A stretch of DNA of 64,000 nucleotides, from contig DATJTX010000024.1 in the NCBI GenBank assembly GCA_035502855.1, positions 62,001 through 126,000 on the forward strand, read 5' to 3'. The notes beneath the pieces are model-generated. The model ran no database searches and was not told where the DNA came from. It was given only the letters and a program-made list of their open reading frames with translations. Source of the stretch: Candidatus Baltobacteraceae bacterium. GTDB lineage: Bacteria > Vulcanimicrobiota > Vulcanimicrobiia > Vulcanimicrobiales > Vulcanimicrobiaceae. Shown one piece after another: positions 28,207 to 36,241 of the stretch; positions within the stretch are counted from its first letter, which is position 1; every line of letters begins with the position of its first letter. A program made the translations under genes and the position numbers.

Positions 28207-29466
28207 ATGCATGACCGCAATTTCGGCTTTGCCACGCGCGCCATCCACGCCGGGACGCCGCCCGATCCGACGACGGGTTCTCGGACTACCCCGATTTATC
28301 AGACGGCCGCGTATGTCTTTGGGACGACCGAGCAAGCCGCCGAGCTTTTTCAACTGCGCAGCTACGGCCACATCTACAGTCGCATCAGCAATCCGACGGT
28401 GGCAGCCTTCGAGGAGCGAATGGCCTCGCTCGAAGGCGGCCTGGGCGCAATCGCCTTCTCGAGCGGTCTGGCAGCGCAGCTCTGCACGGTTCTCGCATTG
28501 GCCCAAGCCGGCGATCATCTCGTCTCCTCACAAAACGTCTACGGCGGAACGGTCACGCAGTTCACCGTCACGCTGCGTCGCATGGGCATCGAAACGGCGT
28601 TTGCGCCGGTCGACGACTACGCAGCGCTCGAGGCAGCGATCAAACCGAACACCAAACTGCTCTTTGCCGAAACGATCGGCAACCCGTCGGGCACGATCGC
28701 CGACCTCGCGCGGCTGGCGCAGATCGCGCATGAGCACGGCATCCCGCTCGTCATCGACAACACCTTTGCATCGCCGTATCTCTGCCGCCCGATCGAGCAC
28801 GGCGCCGACGTCGTGGTGCATTCGGCGACGAAGTTCATCAGCGGACACGGGACGACGATGGGCGGCGTGATGATCGAATCGGGGCGCTTCGATTTCGGCG
28901 GCGGGAAGTTTCCGCTGCTCTCGCAGCCCAGCCCCGGCTACCACGACAAAGTCTTCACCGAAACGTTCGGCGAGTACGCCTTCTTGATGCGTTCGCGAGC
29001 CGAGGTGCTGCGCGACGTCGGCGCACAGATGTCGCCGATGGACGCATGGATCCTCCTCTTGGGTCTGGAGACGCTGCCGCTGCGCATGGAAGCGCACGTG
29101 CGTAACGCGAAAGCGATCGCCGCGTTTCTCGCAGCGCGGCCCGAAGTCGAGTGGGTGCGTGCGCCCGAAATGGGGTCGATCTTCACTTTCGGCATTCGCG
29201 GAGGCCGTGAAGCAGGACGGCGCTTCATCGATTCACTCGAGCTGTGGAGTCATCTCGCCAACGTCGGCGACGCGAAGTCGCTGGTCATTCATCCGGCTTC
29301 GACCACGCATTCCCAGCTCAGCGACGAGGAGATGCGCAAGGCGGGGGTCGCTCCGGAGGCGATCCGGCTCTCGGTCGGCCTGGAGGATGCGGACGACCTG
29401 ACCTGGGACCTGGGCAATGCCCTCGAAGCTTCGCAGCGCGGTGAGCTGGCGGAGGCCCTGCGATGA
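28207..29466 (+). CDS. metY: O-acetylhomoserine sulfhydrylase type PLP enzyme
   Basis: A 419-residue enzyme of the Cys/Met metabolism PLP family. Pyridoxal-binding Lys209 lies in 'VVVHSATKFISGHG', the cofactor-contacting segment is 'VIDNTFASPYLCRP', and the N-terminus 'FATRAIHAGTPPDPTTGSR' is typical of O-acetylhomoserine (thiol)-lyases, which make homocysteine from O-acetylhomoserine and sulfide. The length and the long 'QPSPGYHDKVFTETFG' insertion favour MetY over MetB or MetC. It opens an operon in which all following genes overlap or almost touch; the stop overlaps the next start in ATGA. Confidence 0.88.
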   Translation: MHDRNFGFATRAIHAGTPPDPTTGSRTTPIYQTAAYVFGTTEQAAELFQLRSYGHIYSRISNPTVAAFEERMASLEGGLGAIAFSSGLAAQLCTVLALAQAGDHLVSSQNVYGGTVTQFTVTLRRMGIETAFAPVDDYAALEAAIKPNTKLLFAETIGNPSGTIADLARLAQIAHEHGIPLVIDNTFASPYLCRPIEHGADVVVHSATKFISGHGTTMGGVMIESGRFDFGGGKFPLLSQPSPGYHDKVFTETFGEYAFLMRSRAEVLRDVGAQMSPMDAWILLLGLETLPLRMEAHVRNAKAIAAFLAARPEVEWVRAPEMGSIFTFGIRGGREAGRRFIDSLELWSHLANVGDAKSLVIHPASTTHSQLSDEEMRKAGVAPEAIRLSVGLEDADDLTWDLGNALEASQRGELAEALR

Positions 29467-29948
29467 TCCTGCAAACCCCGGCGCAGCGGCGCGCGCTGCT
29501 CGAGCGTTCGAAGCGCGTGGCCGTCGTCGGCGCGTCGAACAACCCGATGCGCCCCAGTTACACCGTCTTCTCGTACCTGCGCACCCAGCACCGCTTCGAA
29601 ATCGCGGCGATCAACCCCACGATCGCCGCGATCGACGGCGTCCCGGCCTTTCCGTCGCTCACCGCGTATGCCCAAGCACATGGCGCACCCGACATCGTCG
29701 ACGTATTTCGCAAGCCAAGCGAGGTCGTTCCGCTGGTAAACGAGGCGATCGCGGTCGGCGCCAAGGCTATTTGGTTCCAATACGGCGTGATCAACGAGGA
29801 AGCCATCGCGCTGGCCGATAAAGCGGGTCTGGACGTGGTCGTGGACCGCTGCATCAAGGTCGAGAGCGCCCGTTTCAACGGCGGCCTCTCGATGACGGGC
29901 CTCAACTCGGGAATCATCACCAGCCGCCGAAGCGAGACGCACGCGTGA
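29463..29948 (+). CDS. CoA-binding domain protein (YccU type)
   Basis: A 161-residue single-domain protein with a Rossmann-like CoA-binding fold: 'RVAVVGASNNPMRPSYTVFSYL', 'IVDVFRKPSEVVPLVNEAI', 'AKAIWFQYGVINEEA' and 'DRCIKVESAR'. Stand-alone YccU-type proteins bind CoA and have no settled function. The 'VDRCIK' Cys matches the conserved Cys of the family. Four-base overlaps on both sides tie it to metY and the LuxE-like gene; these proteins often sit beside sulfhydrylases. Confidence 0.9.
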   Translation: MILQTPAQRRALLERSKRVAVVGASNNPMRPSYTVFSYLRTQHRFEIAAINPTIAAIDGVPAFPSLTAYAQAHGAPDIVDVFRKPSEVVPLVNEAIAVGAKAIWFQYGVINEEAIALADKAGLDVVVDRCIKVESARFNGGLSMTGLNSGIITSRRSETHA

Positions 29949-31060
29949 ATTACGCCGAAGAATCCCATCAGCTCGACGCCGAGATCTTTACGGTCATCCA
30001 ACGCTGGCACGATTACGACCGGGATCTTCCCGAGGACGCCTTCAACGAACTCGCTCTGCGCGTCTTCGAGCATCAGCTCCACTACAACCAGCCTTACGCG
30101 CGCTATTGCGAAACGCAAAACGTTTCGCTCGAACGCATGCCCGAGCATTGGCACGAGATCCCTCCGGTTCCGAGCGCGGCTTTCAAAGAGGCCGCGCTCA
30201 CTACATTCGACCCCGAACAAGCCGCGCTGGTGTTCGAGACCAGCGGCACGACAGCCGGACACACCGGCCGTCACTATATGGAAAGCACGAAACTCTACGA
30301 CGCGGCGCTCATCGCCGGCTTCGATCGCTTCATGCGGCCCGACCACATCCGCTTGCGTTACTTGAACCTCGTGCCCAATCCGGCGCTCAACCCGCACTCC
30401 TCGCTCGGCTACATGATGGGACGCGTGAGCGAACGGCGCGGCGACGGCGCCACCGCCTGGTATCTTCACGGCGAAACGTTCAACGTCGATGCGTTCATCG
30501 GTGATCTGGAAGCAGCGGTCGAGTACGACCGTCCGGTCTGCATCGCCGCCACCGCCTTCGCCTTGGTCAACGTGCTCGACATCCTGCACGAACGCCGGCG
30601 CTACTTCGCCCTGCCGACCGGATCGCGCGTGATGGAGACGGGCGGATTCAAAGGCCGTTCGCGCGTCGTCGATCGCGACGACCTCTACGCCCGCACCGCC
30701 GAGCGCTTCGGCATGACCAACTGTTCGATCGTCGGCGAATACGGCATGACCGAACTCACCTCGCAGTACTACGACGACGTGATGGTCATCGGGCACGATC
30801 ACTCGATTGCACGCGTACGCTACAAGCTCGCGCCGCCATGGCTGCGGGCGCGCGTCGTCGGCTCCGACGGAGCGACGCTGCCCGATGGGACGGTCGGCGC
30901 GCTGGTCCACGTGGACCTCGCAAACCGTTCCTCGTGCGTGGCAATTCTGACCGAGGATCTGGGCGTGCGATTCGACGACAGTTTGGTCTTGATCGGGCGC
31001 GAGCACGGCGCCGCGCTGCGCGGCTGTTCGCTCGCGGCCGAGGATCTCATCGTGCGATGA
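29945..31060 (+). CDS. LuxE-like acyl-protein synthetase
   Basis: A 371-residue ANL-superfamily protein similar to LuxE, which activates a carboxylic acid with ATP and passes the acyl group to the reductase LuxC. The ATP loop 'FETSGTTAGHTGRHY' lies near residues 97-111. A Cys sits 11 residues from the C-terminus (Cys361 in 'RGCSLAAEDL'), matching the acyl-accepting Cys364 of Vibrio LuxE. The motif 'GEYGMTELTSQYY' is the adenylate-forming core. GTG start, overlapping the previous gene. The substrate acid is unknown; there are no luxA or luxB genes, so bioluminescence is not implied. Confidence 0.87.
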   Translation: MNYAEESHQLDAEIFTVIQRWHDYDRDLPEDAFNELALRVFEHQLHYNQPYARYCETQNVSLERMPEHWHEIPPVPSAAFKEAALTTFDPEQAALVFETSGTTAGHTGRHYMESTKLYDAALIAGFDRFMRPDHIRLRYLNLVPNPALNPHSSLGYMMGRVSERRGDGATAWYLHGETFNVDAFIGDLEAAVEYDRPVCIAATAFALVNVLDILHERRRYFALPTGSRVMETGGFKGRSRVVDRDDLYARTAERFGMTNCSIVGEYGMTELTSQYYDDVMVIGHDHSIARVRYKLAPPWLRARVVGSDGATLPDGTVGALVHVDLANRSSCVAILTEDLGVRFDDSLVLIGREHGAALRGCSLAAEDLIVR

Positions 31061-32280
31061 ACGCCCTGCGCGCCGTGCCGGCACGACGGGTCGTGCGCGC
31101 GGTTGCCGATGCCGCGGTGCGCTGGTCCGACGCTGATTTTCCGCCGCGCGTTCGTTTGCTCGATCGGATCGTCGAACGCACCGGTTACACCAAGCCCGTC
31201 GTGGAATACGCCCTCGACCAACTCTTCGGCTCGCTCACCGTCGACTCGCTCGAAGCGACGATCGCCGGCGAGCTGGGTTCGCTCGACGTGCTCGACGAAT
31301 TTGCGTTACGACCGGGGCGGCCGCGGGCACGCGCCCTGCCGGCGGGCGTGGTTTGCGTCATTTCGAGCCGCACCACGATCGGGGTTGCGATCGTGCCGGC
31401 GATCTTCGCGCTGTGCGCGAAGTGCGAGGTGCTCGTCAAGGATCGCGAAGACGGCCTGGTGCGCGCATTTTTTAGCACGCTCGGTCAGGAGCTGAACGAA
31501 TTCCGCGAGGTGACGCGCGCCCAGGGCTGGGAAGGCGAAGGCGACGCGGTCGATTTGGGGCGATTCGACGTCGTGGTCGCCTTCGGGAGCGATGCGACGC
31601 TGGGCCGCATCGCGGCGGCGATGCAAGGCGGCGCGCGCTTCATCGGATACGGTTCGCGCGCGAGCATCGGCTACGTGGCGCGCGAAGAACTGCGCGACCT
31701 CGTGCAAGCGACCGCGATCGCGGCCGGCGCAGCACGCGATCTGGTCCTCTACGAAACCGAGGGTTGTCTCTCGCTGCACGCGCTCTTCGTCGAGCGCGGC
31801 GGATTGATCGATCCCACCCACTTCACCGCGCTGGTCGCGCACGAGGTCGAGCGCGCTTCGATCGAGTTTCCGCCCGGCAAGCGCGACGCGCGCGCGAGCG
31901 CCCGTATTACCAACGCGCGCAACCTCGCCGCGTTCCGTTCGGCTGCCGGCAGCGGCAGCGTCTTCTCCGACGCTCGCGGCTCGTATCTTGCGGTGCTCGA
32001 CCCGCCGGCGAGCGAACCGCCCGCCTTTCTGCCGCGCGCGCTGGCGATTCACGCGGTCGATAACCCGAGCGACGCGATCGGTTACCTCGTTCGTCACGAC
32101 GTTCCGGTGGAAGCCGTGGCGCTGGCCGGCAAGCGCGAGGATCTGCGCACGTTCGCAACCGAAATCGGGGCACACCGCATCGCGCGTTTCGGCGATCTTC
32201 AGCGCCCGCCGCTCGGGGGCAATCACGGCGGCCGTGCGCGCATCGCGGACTTCATTACGTGGATCACGGACGAACGATAG
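31057..32280 (+). CDS. LuxC-like acyl reductase
   Basis: A 407-residue member of the LuxC / acyl-CoA reductase family of the aldehyde dehydrogenase superfamily. It reduces an activated acyl group to an aldehyde with NADPH. The catalytic Cys is Cys237 in 'YETEGCLSLHALFVERGG', and 'GYGSRASIGYVA' forms part of the nucleotide region. ATG 31057 was chosen because it overlaps the LuxE-like stop in ATGA and matches the family length; the frame is open back to 30838 but that part lies inside the LuxE-like gene. LuxE and LuxC form one complex in known systems. Confidence 0.87.
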   Translation: MNALRAVPARRVVRAVADAAVRWSDADFPPRVRLLDRIVERTGYTKPVVEYALDQLFGSLTVDSLEATIAGELGSLDVLDEFALRPGRPRARALPAGVVCVISSRTTIGVAIVPAIFALCAKCEVLVKDREDGLVRAFFSTLGQELNEFREVTRAQGWEGEGDAVDLGRFDVVVAFGSDATLGRIAAAMQGGARFIGYGSRASIGYVAREELRDLVQATAIAAGAARDLVLYETEGCLSLHALFVERGGLIDPTHFTALVAHEVERASIEFPPGKRDARASARITNARNLAAFRSAAGSGSVFSDARGSYLAVLDPPASEPPAFLPRALAIHAVDNPSDAIGYLVRHDVPVEAVALAGKREDLRTFATEIGAHRIARFGDLQRPPLGGNHGGRARIADFITWITDER

Positions 32281-32285
32281 CCGTG

Positions 32286-33569
32286 ATGAACGAGGACCTC
32301 GAGCACGTCGCGGGCGATATTCCCGGCCCGCGAACGCGTGCGCTCACCGCGCCGCTGCTCGCGCACGAGTCGCGCAACGTCACCTACGTGGGCGACGATT
32401 TCCCGGTCTTTTGGGAATCGGCCAGCGGCGCCGCCGTAACCGACGTCGACGGTAATCGCTACATCGATCTGACCGCGGCGTTCGGCGTCGCGAACGTCGG
32501 CCACAGCAATCCGGCGGTGATCGCCGCGATCGCCGAGCAGGGCGCAGCACTGATGCACGGGATGGGCGACGTCCATCCGACGGCGGTGCGCACCCGGCTG
32601 CTCGAACGGCTCGCGCGCGTGCTTCCCTCGGGACTGGACAAGACGTTCTTCGCTACGACCGGCTCCGAAGCGGTTGAGGCCGCACTCAAAACCGCGGTGC
32701 TCGCGACCGGCAAACATCGCTTCATCGCCTACCACGGCGCGTATCACGGACTCTCGCTCGGCGCGCTCGAAGTCGGCGGCATTCCGCGGTTCATCGAGCC
32801 GTTCGCGCCGCTCGTGCCCGAAGTTGCCATTCGGCTCGACTATCCCGACGCGCGCACGACCACAGCGAAGGACGCGCTCGCCGCGTTTCGCAGTGTGGCC
32901 GATGCACACGACGATATCGCGGCCGTGATGGTCGAGCCGATTCAGGGCCGCGGCGGCTGCATCGTTCCGCCGGACGGGTATCTGGCGGGTTTGCGCTCGT
33001 ACTGCGATGCGCGCGGCATCCTGCTGATCTTCGACGAGATCTACACCGGGTTCGGCCGCACCGGAAATTGGTTCGCGTGCGAGTACGATCATACGATTCC
33101 CGACGTCATGTGCATCGGCAAGGCCATGGGCGGCGGCTTTCCGATCAGCGCTGCGGTCGCGCGCGACGCGGTGATGGACGCCTGGCCGCGCTCGACCGGC
33201 GAAGCGCTGCACACCTCGACCTACCTCGGCAATCCGATGGGCTGCGCCGCGGCGCTGGCGACGATCGAGGAGCTGGAGCGCATGGCGCTGCCGGTGCAGG
33301 CACGCGAGCTGGGCGAGCTGATCGAGCGCCGGCTGCAGGCGATGCTGGACCATCCGGCTGTGGTCGCGATGCGCGGCCGCGGCGCGATGTGGGGCTTGCA
33401 GCTGGCGAGCGCGGCCGATGCCGACCGAGTCGTCAAGGCCGCGCTCGCGCGCGGTGTTATTCTCGTGCAGGCGGGCCCGCGCGGCGACGTGCTCTCGATT
33501 ACGCCGCCGCTGGTGATCTCGCCGCTGCAGCTCCATCGCGCGCTCGAATTGGTGAAAGAAGCTTTGTGA
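32286..33569 (+). CDS. Class III aminotransferase
   Basis: A 427-residue PLP-dependent aminotransferase of the 4-aminobutyrate/acetylornithine class (fold type I). The Schiff-base Lys279 is in 'MCIGKAMGGGFPIS', the PLP Asp in 'LLIFDEIYTGFGRTG', and the phosphate loop 'FATTGSEAVEAAL' is typical. Such enzymes aminate aldehydes or keto acids. Placed next to a carboxylate-reducing pair it could aminate their aldehyde product (inference). ATG 32286 follows the LuxC-like stop by five bases; an in-frame ATG at 32259 would overlap it. Confidence 0.9.
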   Translation: MNEDLEHVAGDIPGPRTRALTAPLLAHESRNVTYVGDDFPVFWESASGAAVTDVDGNRYIDLTAAFGVANVGHSNPAVIAAIAEQGAALMHGMGDVHPTAVRTRLLERLARVLPSGLDKTFFATTGSEAVEAALKTAVLATGKHRFIAYHGAYHGLSLGALEVGGIPRFIEPFAPLVPEVAIRLDYPDARTTTAKDALAAFRSVADAHDDIAAVMVEPIQGRGGCIVPPDGYLAGLRSYCDARGILLIFDEIYTGFGRTGNWFACEYDHTIPDVMCIGKAMGGGFPISAAVARDAVMDAWPRSTGEALHTSTYLGNPMGCAAALATIEELERMALPVQARELGELIERRLQAMLDHPAVVAMRGRGAMWGLQLASAADADRVVKAALARGVILVQAGPRGDVLSITPPLVISPLQLHRALELVKEAL

Positions 33570-34603
33570 AAACCTATCGCATCGGCATCAGCGGCGCCGG
33601 CTTCGGCGTCAAGGCCCATCTCCCGGCGCTGCTCGCGCACCCGCGCTTCGACGTCGTCGCCCTCGCCTCGCCCTCCAGCGCGAAGGCGATCGCGGCCGAA
33701 CGAAAGATTCCCCATTCGTATCCGAGCGCGGCGGCGATGATCGAGGGCGCCGAGCTGGATGCCATCACCATCGCTTCGCCGCCGTTCACCCATCGCAACG
33801 ACGTGCTCGCGGCGCTGGACGCGGGGCTGCACGTGATGTGCGAGAAACCCTTCGCGCTCAACGTCGAGGAAGCGGAAGAGATGGTGGCGGCCTCACGCGA
33901 CGCCGGCACCGCGTGCGGCATCGCGCACGAGTTTCGGTTCGTGCCGCAGCGGCAAGCGCTCAAAGAGCTGATCGACAACGGCCATCTCGCGCCGCTGCGC
34001 GAGATCGAGATCACGCACCTCACGACCTTTCTGCGCGAAGCGAGCACCCAGCGCCGGCGCGGCTGGTGGTTCCAGCGCGAGAAAGGCGGCGGCATGGCCA
34101 ACGCAATCTTCTGCCACCTGATCGATAGTGCGAATTGGGCGATCGGCCGTCCGCCGCGCCGTACGTACGGTTTTCTGCGTACCGCAAACCGCCTGCGGCA
34201 CGACGATCAGGGAGAATTCGCGAGCACGGTCGACGACGGCTGCTTCGCGCTGCTGGATTACGGTGACGGGCTGGTTGGGCGTCTGACCACTGACGCAACC
34301 GAGATCGTTGAATCGTTCACCTTTGCCGTGCACGGCGAGAACCGCTCCGCCGTGGCGAGCGGTCCGGGCGCAATGGACACCACGCTCTACAGTATCGATG
34401 CCGACGAGACCAACGAACTGCAATGCAAGCCCTCGCCGTACGCGAAGTTCGCGAGCGTGCTGCCCAACGTACCGTATTTGATGGAACTCTACGACGAGTT
34501 CGTCAAGCAGATCGAAACCGGCGAAAGCGCCTTACCGACGTTCCAAGACGGCCTCGAAACGCAACGCGTCCTCGCCGCGATCGGCTATTCCTACCCGACG
34601 TAG
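33566..34603 (+). CDS. Gfo/Idh/MocA family oxidoreductase
   Basis: A 345-residue NAD(P)-dependent oxidoreductase. The N-terminal Rossmann fold begins 'YRIGISGAGFGVKAHLPAL', and the family motif 'MCEKPFALN' supplies the Lys that helps catalysis. The second half is the usual alpha/beta domain that binds the substrate, commonly a sugar or cyclitol. The start is GTG 33566, overlapping the aminotransferase stop as GTGA. The nearby aminotransferase and this enzyme resemble sugar amination pairs, so a sugar substrate cannot be excluded. It is the last gene of the operon. Confidence 0.9.
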   Translation: MKTYRIGISGAGFGVKAHLPALLAHPRFDVVALASPSSAKAIAAERKIPHSYPSAAAMIEGAELDAITIASPPFTHRNDVLAALDAGLHVMCEKPFALNVEEAEEMVAASRDAGTACGIAHEFRFVPQRQALKELIDNGHLAPLREIEITHLTTFLREASTQRRRGWWFQREKGGGMANAIFCHLIDSANWAIGRPPRRTYGFLRTANRLRHDDQGEFASTVDDGCFALLDYGDGLVGRLTTDATEIVESFTFAVHGENRSAVASGPGAMDTTLYSIDADETNELQCKPSPYAKFASVLPNVPYLMELYDEFVKQIETGESALPTFQDGLETQRVLAAIGYSYPT

Positions 34604-34628
34604 GACCTGCAGCTGCGACATGTGCTTC

Positions 34629-34672
34629 TGACTACACTTTACGTAGTCACGCAGATGGACTATGCTAAGTCC
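34629..34672 (+). promoter_or_regulatory. Promoter with two inverted repeats for the Xre/RES locus
   Basis: TTTACG (34638-34643), a 17-base spacer and TATGCT (34661-34666) form a promoter whose start falls at about the ATG 34673. Inverted repeat 1, TGACTAC / GTAGTCA (34629-34635 and 34643-34649), covers the -35; inverted repeat 2, GGACT / AGTCC (34657-34661 and 34668-34672), covers the -10. Both contain the half site GACT, as expected for an autoregulating Xre antitoxin. Confidence 0.65.
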
Positions 34673-35056
34673 ATGGCCTGGACGATCGACGCCCGCAAGC
34701 TCTCGCCGCGTAAACTCAGCGAGTTAGGGGCTATGCAGCCGCGCCTTCTTCGGTTGGCGGAAATCCTCGGAACCCGGCCGCTGGCCGGCCTCCTCGGTAT
34801 GGACCCTGGGAACCTCACCCAGATGGTCGCTGGGAAGCGCAACGTGCCCGAGGAGATCGCCAAACGTGCGCTCGACCTCGACCACGTTCTGGCTCGCGCG
34901 CTCCAGGTCTTCGGAGACGCCCAGGTGGTCGTCGATTGGCTCGAGGGAACGGAGCCGACATTCGGCTTTGGGAAACCAATCGTCATGCTCTCGAAGCATG
35001 GTGCTGGTCCCCTGCTCGACGTGCTCGACGCGATCGACGCAGGAGCCTACACGTGA
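34673..35056 (+). CDS. Xre/MbcA/ParS-type antitoxin
   Basis: A 127-residue antitoxin with a helix-turn-helix half ('LRLAEILGTRPLAGLLGMD') and a DUF2384-like C-terminal part ('ARALQVFGDAQVVVDWLEG' and 'GPLLDVLDAIDAGAYT'), the fold that binds RES toxins. I chose ATG 34673 because the promoter predicts a transcription start at or very near it; longer frames start at GTG 34622 and ATG 34655, which lie upstream of or inside the promoter. Its stop overlaps the toxin start as GTGA. Confidence 0.85.
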   Translation: MAWTIDARKLSPRKLSELGAMQPRLLRLAEILGTRPLAGLLGMDPGNLTQMVAGKRNVPEEIAKRALDLDHVLARALQVFGDAQVVVDWLEGTEPTFGFGKPIVMLSKHGAGPLLDVLDAIDAGAYT

Positions 35057-35595
35057 GGCTGTATCGCGTCTTTCCTTGGGATCCCAGTGCCGCCATGGAC
35101 CGACCAGGCGGCGCTCTTTTTATCCCACGGTCGAGCACCGGCAGCTTCGATAACCCAGACCTCTTCCAGGGACTCTACTGCGCGGCGTCTCCCGAGGCAG
35201 CCATCGGCGAACGGTTCGCCAGACTCCGCGCGTGGCGCCCAGCGACCTTCCAGAATGCCAAAGCCACGTTCGCGCTCGCGACGATCGACACCCAAGACCT
35301 CGCCCTCGCCGACCTAGGCCACGTTCCGACGCTGACCAAGCTTGGCATACAGCGCGTGACCGATGTGGTCACCCGGGACCGAGCCGTCAGCCAACCCGTC
35401 GCCGCCCGCGCATACCACCTGGGCGCGGCGCACGGTCTTAGCTGGTGGTCGGCCTACGTCGCGGATTGGACGAACGTGTTACTCTGGGATACCACCCGCT
35501 TGACGCTGGTCGGCCAGCCTGAACCTTTGAGTGTCGCGCATCCGGCGGTCGCCGCTTCGGCCGATACGCTCCCGCGCTCAGTTGTCTTGCGGTGA
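35053..35595 (+). CDS. RES domain toxin
   Basis: A 180-residue protein of the RES family, which in characterised systems depletes NAD+. Visible motifs are the N-terminal 'LYRVFPWDP' Arg, the glycine-rich 'GLYCAASPEAAIGE' with Tyr and Glu, and 'AYHLGAAHGLSWWSAY' in the core. The GTG start overlaps the antitoxin stop by four bases. Together with the TIR protein 650 bases further on, this locus places two predicted NAD+-consuming proteins side by side. Confidence 0.88.
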   Translation: MRLYRVFPWDPSAAMDRPGGALFIPRSSTGSFDNPDLFQGLYCAASPEAAIGERFARLRAWRPATFQNAKATFALATIDTQDLALADLGHVPTLTKLGIQRVTDVVTRDRAVSQPVAARAYHLGAAHGLSWWSAYVADWTNVLLWDTTRLTLVGQPEPLSVAHPAVAASADTLPRSVVLR

Positions 35596-35631
35596 GCGAC
35601 ACGGCGGCGATTACGGATCCCTTGCGGCGTG

Positions 35632-35970
35632 TTAGTCGAAAATATGCTGCGCGTCCGCGCAGTGTCGCTTATGGAGCCACGCCCGTACCGTTCCGACAAT
35701 CGCTAACGCGGAGCCAAGGTGGCGAGCTGTCGACCATCCGCATCCGCACTGATACGTACGCATCCAGCGTAACGCTTCGTACCCGCGCATTGTCATATGC
35801 CACGTATCGCCGTCTTTCGCGGCCCAGCCCAGCCCTTGGGCGAAACGGCAGGCGTCTTCGACGTATTCAGAGGTCATCCGAAATGGGGTGCGCTCAAGAA
35901 CGCACAGTACCTCGAGCGGCATCTTCGCGGGTCCATTGAAGTCGGCTACGCTCGGCGAACGCGGGTGCAT
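35632..35970 (-). CDS. Hypothetical small protein
   Basis: A 112-residue frame on the minus strand, between the convergent RES gene and the TIR gene, without recognised family. The middle ('PLEVLCVLERTPFRMTSEYVEDACRFAQGLGWAAKDGDTWHM' region) reads like a winged-helix or small helical domain, and the C-terminal third contains 'QCGCG' and a Cys/His pair. No obvious ribosome site. Composition is coding-like, but gene status is uncertain. Confidence 0.45.
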   Translation of the reverse strand: MHPRSPSVADFNGPAKMPLEVLCVLERTPFRMTSEYVEDACRFAQGLGWAAKDGDTWHMTMRGYEALRWMRTYQCGCGWSTARHLGSALAIVGTVRAWLHKRHCADAQHIFD

Positions 35971-35973
35971 CAC

Positions 35974-36241
35974 GATCGATTAGTACAGAGAAGGGGCCGG
36001 GATTCCCCCCGCCCCCCGAAATCAAGCACGCAACGCCCGCATCGTCTCGCACGGGACGCCTCCTTCGGCCGGCAAACTTCCGACGGACGTGACGTCCTGG
36101 CCTCCCGTACTAGGATCGACTAAGATCACTCCACACCTCCGGTGCGTTGCGCGCCCTTTCAAACGGGACCACCTTGAGAGGGCGCCCTCAAGCACACGAC
36201 TCCCTCAGCCGATACGGAGGGTTCCGAACAACGAGGTGCCG
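35974..36241 (+). other. Intergenic region before the TIR gene
   Basis: These 268 bases contain no supported gene. The only structure found is a perfect 12-base palindrome GAGGGCGCCCTC (36178-36189) about 55 bases upstream of the TIR gene start, flanked by CTT and AAG. A TAAGAT hexamer at 36121-36126 could be a -10, but no matching -35 is present. Confidence 0.5.

Noticed and set aside
28207-34603. A bioluminescence (lux) operon
   Set aside because: LuxC- and LuxE-like genes are present but luxA, luxB and luxD are absent; such pairs occur widely outside bioluminescence.
36178-36189. Perfect 12-base palindrome GAGGGCGCCCTC before the TIR gene
   Set aside because: It is short, GC-rich and has no second copy or promoter aligned with it; chance is likely in a high-GC genome.
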